From contig NC_003284.9 of NCBI RefSeq assembly GCF_000002985.6, forward strand, positions 8,556,001 through 8,620,000: a stretch of DNA of 64,000 nucleotides, given 5' to 3'. The translations under genes were made by a program, and so were the position numbers. Shown one piece after another: positions 55,789 through 64,000 of this stretch (within the stretch, counting starts at the first letter, position 1; every line of letters starts with the position of its first letter). The notes under the pieces were generated by a model that saw nothing but the letters and a program-made list of their open reading frames with translations, did no database searches and was not told the DNA's origin. This DNA is from Caenorhabditis elegans. Its lineage: Eukaryota; Nematoda; Chromadorea; Rhabditida; Rhabditidae.

Positions 55789-58660
55789 AAACGTATGCTA
55801 AACAAAGCAAAATCCGCACACAAACCTCAATTCAAAGCTGTAAATACGCGAGATCAGGAAAATGCCTGAAAATATTGGCTCCGAGTTAGGACACTTGGGG
55901 TGGTCAAAAAATTTTGTGACAATTGCCAAACGAAAGATCATGGTTGTTAACATAAGTTCCCGAAGTTTCATAAAAATCGATACGCAGCGAACAAAGTTAT
56001 GACTTTTCACCCGGAACTTATTTGAAGGGCTAATAATTCAACGAATCAACAAGAAATCGTCAAGAAATAAAAAAACAGAATTTCCAAAATGCCGAAATTA
56101 CTGGAGTGACTCTTGCAATAAAACGTAAAATTTTTTTGGGTTGCCGCTTTAATAGAGATTGCCGCACTAATTTTTGGAAGGCCTATTAGGGTGCAGCACA
56201 AATAGAGATGCGGCACTAATTGAGAACATACGTTAAGTATGTAGTTTATTTTAAATAGTAATGCATACATAACAAGTATTAGAAAATTTATTAACGAGAG
56301 GTTCCGTTTTTGAAAGGTTTTACTCACTAACAGAATTAAAGTATATTATAACATTTGCATGATTGTGACATCCACACATTTCGATTTTCAAAATAAGTTT
56401 TGGCTGACACCCTACAAATATTGAAGCCAATCTGAGTGTGATCTAGAGTGATAGCTGGAATCATATTATTTACGCTCCCACGCCATTACTTCAGTTTTCT
56501 TAGAATAATCTCACGAAATTGCTTCTCAGTTTTGTAATATGTATAGATAGTTCATAACATCTGTTTCTCACTATTCATGTTTGCTCTAGTCAGAAGATGT
56601 TCGCGAAAGTTAGCATTCCAGAATTAAAATTGCATGATTGTTAGTAAAAAATCACTGTAAAATAATGAACATTGGTCCTGATGTGGTATCAGAATTAGCT
56701 TCTGACTTTGATAGAAACACGGAACTGAAAAATTGTGTTTGTTAAAATCTCCGCAAATCTCTTCAATGGTGACACTATTGGCAGAAAATTTAGAAGTTTT
56801 TTTCTAATAAGTCAAGTTAGAGTTTCAAAAGAATACATTTAAATTAATTTTTTTCACATTGGAAATAAACATAGGTTATTCAAAGTATACTCAAAACTGG
56901 AATATTCTTTGTTGATGCTTTTGCTTGAATTTCATAGGGTACATAATTTTAGTATTCTTTGAAGTTCAAACATTTCCCAAAATAGTCTCTGCCCATATCT
57001 TGGTAACTGCCAATATTTTTTTGTTTCACAAGTTTTTTTTTCACTTTTCGTGAACTTAAGTTTGTATTCGTGTTTTTACTCAAGCCGGTAAAATATTAAG
57101 AAAAATCAGCCACAAATATATATACAACACATTTTCCAATTATTCTACTGTTTGAATTACTCCAATACTCCTTCTCTCAGCACAGGTAAATTCAATTTCT
57201 GGTATTTCAGATTAGTCATGAAAGCGAAGACGATCCTCAATAGTGGAAAGTAAGTGCAACGCCAGCTGTCGGATCAATCCAAAATTACTACTAGAGAAGG
57301 TATAGTAGTTGTCATGGTAGCAAAAAAAATATTATGAGTTTTTGTGTTAGGCAAAATAGAGTCAGAGAGTGAGAAGTATAATTGGTCATATTTTTTCCTT
57401 TTCTGCCGTACTCGGAAGGCTGTGCTCTGCACAAACAAAAGAGATAGAGCATAACTCTGGCTGACGAATGAGTGAATAACCGAACAATTCTGGCTGAGGA
57501 ACAGATTGTGGGAAGGTAAGTAAACCTTGGAGATCTTTCCCGTGTTTTAGATAAACTCGCTAAACAATTCAATGAATTGGTTTGATTTCCGAAATTCACC
57601 ATTCCAAGTTTGTTCACGTTCAAGTCACATAAAATTCTCATGGGTTCTATAATTAGTTCTAACTATCTACGGGCTAAATGAATCTTCAAAAATTTTAGTT
57701 TTTGATAAGAAAAACACAAAAAAAATTTATCAACACTTTCAAAACAACAAAGAAAAAATTCTTCCTATATTTGTGTTTCAATGGTCTAGTTTTTGTAATG
57801 CTATGTTTTTGCGCAGGGAAACGGTCAGAACAGTAGTTTAAACTTTAACTTTGTTTAAATTCAAAACAGGAGTGCGCCAGCCGGGAAATTATTTAAAATT
57901 ATTTATATAATGCAAAAATTACCAAATATTATAATAAAATTTTCCAAAACTTCAAATGTCTTATTTCGAGTCAAAAACTAATGAAAACTGAGTTTGCCAC
58001 GCAAGCATTCTAAAACACCGTCGCATGTTCAAGCCTCTTTAATGGTGAAATGTTAATATTTAAAACATAATTCACACTTGAGAAATCAATATCCAAAACC
58101 ACGAACGTCTATTCTGTTTTAATACTTAATATCTCTCTAAAACAAAAAACTTCTGACGCACATCAGAAGTTCTACAGACCCTTTCATACAATTTTCTTAA
58201 GAAAAGCAAAAATCCTTACTCTACATTCTTATCATAACATCTATTGATGGAAAATTACTGGAATAAGTTATTGCTTTGTCATTTTCTGTTTGAAGCCCAG
58301 AATGAGATATACAGATGAATATTCATTAGCTCCTCACACTCCATCTCTCTGCGGCTACCCAAGAATATTTCGCTATATTTCGCTAATTTCTTCTCCGCGG
58401 GGGGAAATTGGCAGCCCTTGAAAACTATGTGTATGAGAACAAACTTTTCAAGCTCAAATTTGATTTTATTAGACGCTAGTGTGTTGCTGTTATTTAGTAA
58501 ATAATTTCAACTTTTATCAAATATAAAAGCATTGTGTTCTCATTCCAATACCTCACTTCACCAATGTTTTAAAGTCGTTTTTTTTCTTTTTCCCTTCCTT
58601 CAAAAAATAAAACCTGATATCACCACCAATTACATTTCGGTTTTCCCATAACCTGACACC
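55789..58660. other. Intergenic, with repeat remnants at 56130-56225
   Basis: GCCGCACTAATTTTTGG and GCAGCACAAATAGAGATGCGGCACTAATT near 56130-56225 look like remnants of the CTAATAGAG repeat family. A TTTCAG acceptor at 57210 followed by a short ATG frame and a GTAAGT donor (57218-57250) could be an exon, but no partner was found. A perfect 9-bp stem hairpin (AACTTCTGA/TCAGAAGTT) lies at about 58149-58172. Confidence 0.4.
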
Positions 58661-58792
58661 ATGGCTACAAGTAAACGTCTCATTTTTCCTTTTGTTATTT
58701 TCTTGGTTGGAACAACCGCTGCTTTGTCAAGAGAGACACTCATCAACGAATTTTTTTTGGTGTATGTCTCACATGATATCATACTAGTTTGA
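58661..58792 (+). CDS. Putative small secreted peptide or orphan first exon
   Basis: A 43-codon frame starts MATSKRLIFPFVIFLVGTTA, a good signal peptide, and continues LSRETLINEFF before a stop. A GGTGTATG donor-like site at about 58759 could instead end a first exon, but no downstream exon with matching phase and protein-like sequence was found. It may be a truncated gene. It is listed because the signal-peptide composition is better than chance. Confidence 0.25.
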   Translation: MATSKRLIFPFVIFLVGTTAALSRETLINEFFLVYVSHDIILV

Positions 58793-61260
58793 AATAACTA
58801 GCAGTACCTCAAATTAACAATCGCTCGTCTCAATGTTAAGCTTTCCTTTCATGATTTCTCAAATTTTGATAAGTACAAAGTGCAAACACTTTTGTTACCA
58901 AGTTAAAAAGTTTCAAAGCTGTAAAAAGCTTCGAATGCACAATTGGGCACCTCCTTGATCATTCGCTTTTTCCGAAGACTATTAATTTTGAAAATCAATG
59001 TTCTATAACTACAGTTTAATAGTTACAAGTCATTTTTATTCATTTACTTTTTAAATCAAATTCATTTCTCATACTTTTTCACACTTCTCCTGTAAAAATT
59101 TTTGAATAATTTCAAATAGGGTCATTAATCTTCTATTTTGAATTTGAATACGAGAATAGCCCGAATAATTTTCTCCACGTTTTTTCATGACTTTTCTGTT
59201 ATTCGATTATCAAAACTTTTTTCTCTTCTGTCTCTTTTTTCTTTTCAAACATGGGCATATCGCTCAAAATTGCTCAAAAATCTCAAACTCAACGTTATCA
59301 CGCAACTATGTAGAAACTTTGACTGTATCGGTGATTATGATTAATTTTATTTTGTGCGCAATTTATAACATGTTTCAGAATGTTTTATGTCAAATCTTTA
59401 AATATATTGCACAGTTAAGAACGTGTTGGTCTGTTTTAAAAAAAATAATTTTAAGGTTACCTATTTTACGGATTTTCAAAATGCTCTATTCAGTCATTAT
59501 AATATGAGAATACAAAAAAGTACAAAAAGGCTAACTGTCAGAGTTAAAAGCAAAATTGATTAGAATGTAACAAGGTTCAATCAGATAAGCTGAGCTATTC
59601 TCGTTTAATTAGTTTTGAAACCTCCTATCTTCAGTTGAATAAAAATTACAAGAAAATATGGATCTATTTAAAGACTATAAACGTTTAGATATTATTATGC
59701 TATTAAACTGTATTTTATACTGTTTTTGCAGATATGGAAGTTCAAAAAAAAAAAACAACAAAATAAGTCATTTTCCGAATTATTAATTTTTTAGACATTC
59801 GTCTATAATTTCTTTTCCATAATTCAAAATTCATCATTTCTTCTTCTTTAAATGCAGCATCTGTTGTATTGACAAAAAAACTAAAGCGTTTTTGTAGACA
59901 TTGAACCTTTATAACAAAACAACAGGATTTGTCTATTATATTAAATAAAATCCAACTAATAATTAGGCCAAAAAAACGTCTGGGTCCATTTTAGAACGCT
60001 TGAATCAGATAAGAAACTGGCAATTGATTAACATGCATATTATCTGTGCTGAAACTCTCGCTAATTGTAGATTTTCCCAAACTTTTGCAAGAGGCCTTCA
60101 ACTGTATTTGAGAAACATTCAATGATTAACATTTTTCAAAAATCTCGAGACGCCATAGATTTTGTTCTTCAAGTAATCTGGTTCAAGCTTAAATAAAAAC
60201 TCACTAAAACTCATTTCGATTGGAAAACAAATCGTTCTTTTGCTAAATAAATGAAAATTCATGCTTGACTAATTCGATTCTTACGAGTACACACACGACT
60301 CCCTAAGGGTTCTTGACGATGGGATAAAGGGTTTCTTTTGCAGTCAGAAGGCACCCGTTAATTTGAATCCACTTTCCATTTTTTTCCTCCCATTTCTTCA
60401 TCCCGATGGCTCCGCTGATGTCGGGTTTTTAGTTTCACTGTGATGTTAGATTTGTAAAATGAAAAGGTTAACACAATAGTTATTATCTATGAAAAAGTTA
60501 ACGTCATATGTATAGATTCTCAATACTGATAACCTTTTCATTTTAAACTCTAAATACTGGAATATCAAGTAAATAAATATCATTCTGTCTGATCATCAAT
60601 GTTCTGATCAAGTAATTCTCCTAAAGCACATGATCAGTCTACCTTCCCCAAGCATATTGTTTTTCGGCCAACAGGTAATGCAAAGATGAGAGCTGTAAAG
60701 CAAGCCGTATGCTTCTCATAACACCGTCAATTAACTTGTGCGCCAATTCTGACAACTCGCGAGAGTTTTTATTTTTTTGTTATCGCATAATTATAATAGT
60801 CGGTTTTCCTCTAATCGCTGAAAAAATTCTCAACGTTTCGTTGAGCATATGAACTCAAAAGTTTAAACATCCCATTTTATTTTGAGACTTTTTAATTCCA
60901 CCAAAGAATTAAAAACTTTAATTATTTGGCTGTATGATAAGCGCGAGTTAAAAAATAATTTTTAGTATAATAAAATAAAAACGTGTGAAATATTTTGTGT
61001 TCGTAGGCTTAGAAAAATTGCACTTTTATGTTTAAGAGAAAAAATAGATATTACCGTATTTTGAATAATGAACATTTCAAAATATTTTTAGAATGTTTTT
61101 TTTTTCAAATTCGCAAAACTGAATTCTTCTTTTTGGTAAATTCCAACACTGACAGTAACATAATCTAACACAACTTTGAAAAGGTTTTTCCAGTATTTTT
61201 TATTGTAGATATTGCTACTCATCATTGGATTTGTGGAACCTATGTAGTGATAGATAGATA
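58793..61260. other. Intergenic, with a small inverted repeat at 60452-60545
   Basis: AT-rich with no gene. TAAAATGAAAAGGTTA near 60455 is mirrored by TAACCTTTTCATTTTA near 60530-60545, a fold-back of ~90 bp. Confidence 0.45.
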
Positions 61261-61476
61261 TTTAAAGGTGGAGTACCAAAATCTGGGACTTTGCTTTTTT
61301 ATACCCAAAATAGTCCAAAACTACTGAATTTCGTAATGAGACGTTTTTAAAATAACTCAAAAAAAAAGTTATGGTGGTTCAAAGTTTTGGAAAAAGTAGC
61401 CCATTTTCAGCTAAAATCAAAATTTATTTTGGGTATAAAAAGCAAAGCCCCAGATTTCGGTACTCCACCTTTAAAC
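61261..61476. mobile_element. Fold-back element with TTTAAAGGTGGAGTACC ends
   Basis: The left end TTTAAAGGTGGAGTACCAAAA mirrors the right end CGGTACTCCACCTTTAAA, and TTTATACCCAAAATA pairs with ATTTTGGGTATAAA. Length is ~216 bp and it is non-coding. It shares termini with the elements at 31945 and 53863. Confidence 0.8.
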
Positions 61477-62577
61477 AAACTTAACTTAAATTTTGAGGTA
61501 ACTTTTAAAACATTTATCTCGCATTTTTTCTTGTGGTTTTTGTTACATTTACTAATTTTTGGTGTTTCATAGCAATTAAGTTTCGGAATAATACACATGT
61601 ATCATGTGTTAAAAAATCTATGTTTCGTGTCAATAAAGCATATGTGATCGTTGTCTACACATTAACATCATTGTCTAATAATATTTCATTGTTTCCCATT
61701 AAAGCGAATAACTCTACTCCTGCAGTCATACTTTATACAAGTTCCATGAAACTTCTCCATACCCACATACCTCGGCTATATCAACATTCACTCAGAACAT
61801 GTGACACGCCAATTTACCAGATTAGCCGTATCTTTTGTTCAAGTTAAATGTATGTTAAATGACAACATTTGTCTATTGCTGTATTAGAAGTATATCACTT
61901 TTTAGCTGCAACGTTTTCTAAAGAGCTATGGTGATTATTTTTCAATAGAATTGTCACATTTCTGAAATCAGATGAAAAAATTAGTGAAGATTTATCAGCG
62001 TCTAACTGAAACGGAACAGAACAAACCTATCTGTTATTCCTTTAAAATCTAAAAATTTTATGGGCAAAGCTGAACAATGTAGTTAATATCACACCCAAAT
62101 AGGTAGAATATTTTTAAAACTGTATTTCAATATTCTATGTACAACTTTTTTTGAAATTTTGGAACTTTCCGAATGTTTGAAATGCCCAAAAATTTGATTG
62201 GCCTCACAATCTACAGTATTATCGTAAACACTAATCTTGAACCAAAATTCCAGCCACATGTCTCAGCTCCCTTATGAATTCATTGTTGATGTTTTCTTAA
62301 CGCGCTTATGTATGTAACGTGTAATTATTTTTGTGGTTGCTTGCCATTTATAATATGAACATAAGTTTGAACTCTGATTTCCGAGCTCCGCCTATCTTCT
62401 ACGTTTCGATTCCCAGATGCGGACAGTCAAACGACGTCTTGCTCCCAGATTAAGCTTTCCAATTTGGTTTTCCCACCCAGACTTCAGATTGCTGTTCTTA
62501 ATCTTTTTTCAAAGTGCGTATTTTTTGCAGAACTTCTTTCTCGACCCGCCTCTTCATCATTCGACAACGACGAGAGA
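61477..62577. other. Intergenic and 5' flank/leader of the acylated-protein gene
   Basis: No gene to about 62380. From 62390 the sequence is GC-richer. A TTTTTTGCAG acceptor ends at 62530, 47 nt before the ATG at 62578, and could be a trans-splice or cis-splice acceptor. An overlapping 98-codon frame from 62417 is out of frame with the gene. Confidence 0.45.
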
Positions 62578-63756
62578 ATGGGAGCGTGCTCATCGTGCTT
62601 GCGTCTTCTGCTCGACGCCGAATCCGACGTCAAAATCCATGGTAGGTAATCCGCCCAGAAAATCTTGTGTTCACGTATGTAAAAACCAAAAGTTTGAACT
62701 TAGAAATGTTTGAGTAAAGTGGTAAATATATGTAGACTACACGTTTTCGAAATATTTGTAATTTTTCAATTTTACAGTTATCGAACCAACTTCGATCAAC
62801 AATGGAGAGGGCTCATCAGTAGTCCATCGCGACGCAACAGCACCACCAACGCCACCCGTTGTGCCAACCTCAACGTTACAAGTTCCAGGCCTCCAGAGAG
62901 CGCGCACACCGGAACCCAATGATCGTAAGTTTTGTGGGCATGCTAACAGAGCAACTGGCTGATTTAGTGACAACATTAGCTTTTTGACGGGTCTATACTT
63001 TCAATCATATGTTTCACGCCTCGCAATTTAAATTTCTGTATTTTAATTTTGTACGCAGCTGTAAACATTGTCAAGAAAGTAAAGTGGTCTAACGAAAGCT
63101 AGTTATAGTCAATTCCATAGTGGACATCGTAAATCGTAAATTTCTTATACAATTTATAACACATTTTCAGATAATTAACGCGCCCAATTTTCAAATAAAG
63201 CATCACTCGTTTGGAGTTACAGCCAATGATTTTGATTTCGCATGCCTGAAATTAACCAGAAAACATGAGTACGTTTTTACTAAAAACTTCTATATTGCGG
63301 AAATGACAATAGTACAAAGAGTCTACTTAAAGAATGGATAGCACTTTATAACACCGTGTTAATTGAACTCAATTTGTGATAATGTTTTAATAAAAAGTGT
63401 GCAATTTAAATTTGACTAATTGAATGCGTTCTAACGATTGATCAGCGCCAGTAGATAATTTGTTAAAAACCAATCCTATGGTGTCAAAATGATTGAACAT
63501 CTTAGTCAAAACAAGGCAACTTTTTTTGTTAAATGAGTCGGTAAAATGAACTTAAATTCTCTTGTACCAATTCTTTCCTACACGTTTCATAAAGTCAACA
63601 AAAAGAATGCAACTTGCGTCATTGCTTTAATTATCCGTCAATAAAAACCCTCCGGGGACTACTAAAGTCCAAAATATCAACCTAGAGTGACACTCGCCTT
63701 TAAAAATAAACAACTTCTTAATTTTTCAAATTTCAGCACGTGTGGCCAACCTGTAA
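62578..63756 (+). CDS. Small membrane-anchored protein with N-myristoylation/palmitoylation signal
   Basis: Three exons (62578-62641, 62778-62924, 63737-63756) join in phase into 76 residues. The start MGACSSCLRLLLDAESD has Gly2 and two nearby cysteines, the classical arrangement for N-myristoylation plus palmitoylation, which would attach the protein to the inner face of plasma or endosomal membranes. The middle is Pro/Thr-rich (TAPPTPPVVPTSTLQVPG). The C-terminus has RARTPEPNDPRVANL, with a proline-directed TP site. There is no catalytic domain, so an adaptor role is inferred. Family not recognised. The last coding exon adds only six codons plus the stop. The 811-bp second intron carries no clear element. 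Confidence 0.75.
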
Positions 63757-64000
63757 TTATTTACTCCTCGCATCTCGATTCATTTCATCCGGTCTCAGCT
63801 TCTTTACTCCTTTTAACTTAGTTTAATTAATCTATCAAGTTTTTGCCCATTTTTTTTCTTCATGGACTGAGCATGTTGCAAGCCAATTTTTATTTTAATT
63901 TTATATTTCTTGATACACAATAAATTATTTTCACATGACTCTCTACAATTTTGAGCCGCTAAATAGTCGCAACTTACATGCCTACTTTGTGCCTACCAGA
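63757..64000 (+). terminator. 3' UTR with poly(A) signal at 63919-63924
   Basis: A pyrimidine-rich 3' UTR follows the TAA at 63754-63756. AATAAA at 63919-63924 followed by T-rich sequence is the likely end of the transcript. Nothing else is seen up to the window edge. Confidence 0.6.

Noticed and set aside
62417-62713. 98-codon frame overlapping the acylated-protein gene
   Set aside because: Runs through the TTTTTTGCAG acceptor and the donor at 62642 in a different frame; composition not protein-like beyond the overlap.
63120-63341. 73-codon frame in intron 2 of the last gene
   Set aside because: Lies wholly inside an intron, with no donor or acceptor that would include it in phase.
1-64000. 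Search for CRISPR arrays, bacterial operons, viral genes or transposases
   Set aside because: None seen. Tandem repeats here are satellites without unique spacers, and the mobile elements encode no transposase or polymerase.

Overview
The window is nematode DNA, almost certainly Caenorhabditis elegans, and probably chromosome X. The support is: AT-rich sequence with short introns bounded by GT and TTTTCAG; splice acceptors just upstream of start codons, as expected for spliced-leader addition; abundant fold-back DNA elements; and recognisable C. elegans genes. The genes recognised are utx-1, jmjd-3.1 and the neuropeptide gene nlp-7. Exon structures were read by hand from splice signals and reading-frame continuity. 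They are models, not transcript-supported annotation.

Layout. 1-7.2 kb: utx-1 (+), a TPR plus JmjC histone H3K27 demethylase in 14 exons. 7.2-15 kb: a long non-coding stretch with a fold-back element, a possible TATA promoter and a leader exon. 15-19 kb: jmjd-3.1 (+), a second, paralogous H3K27 demethylase. 19.4-20.3 kb: a repeat block with GGCGGGAATT units, a large hairpin and a 15-bp tandem repeat. 21.8-24.4 kb: a fold-back element carrying a tRNA-like core, then a decayed serpentine chemoreceptor gene (-). 24.7-27.4 kb and 30.2-33.8 kb: two unnamed secreted-protein genes (+), the second Thr-rich with a Cys-rich C-terminus. 37.2-37.9 kb: nlp-7 (+). 39.7-41.8 kb: an unnamed secreted-protein gene (-). 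45.6-46.3 kb: a small acidic, probably nuclear protein gene (+). 46.7-47.4 kb: a G-rich (GGGGAAAATT)n minisatellite. 47.9-49.1 kb: a small gene (-) with a duplicated exon. 49.5-50.1 kb: a near-perfect inverted repeat with 289-bp arms. 51.2 and 54.9 kb: two related Cys-rich secreted proteins that look like the ET-module family, flanking a divergent pair of tRNA-Gln genes with different anticodons. 62.6-63.8 kb: a small protein with an acylation-type N-terminus.

How the parts relate. utx-1 and jmjd-3.1 act in the same step of chromatin regulation, removal of H3K27 methylation, and share intron positions around the JmjC core, so they look like an old local duplication. The other genes are mostly secreted or neuronal products without operon-like spacing. 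About a dozen fold-back elements occupy introns and intergenic space. The most unusual items are the G-rich satellite between two convergent genes, the 289-bp inverted repeat, the anticodon-switched tRNA pair and the exon duplication in the 47.9-49.1 kb gene. No CRISPR array, prophage or bacterial-type system is present.
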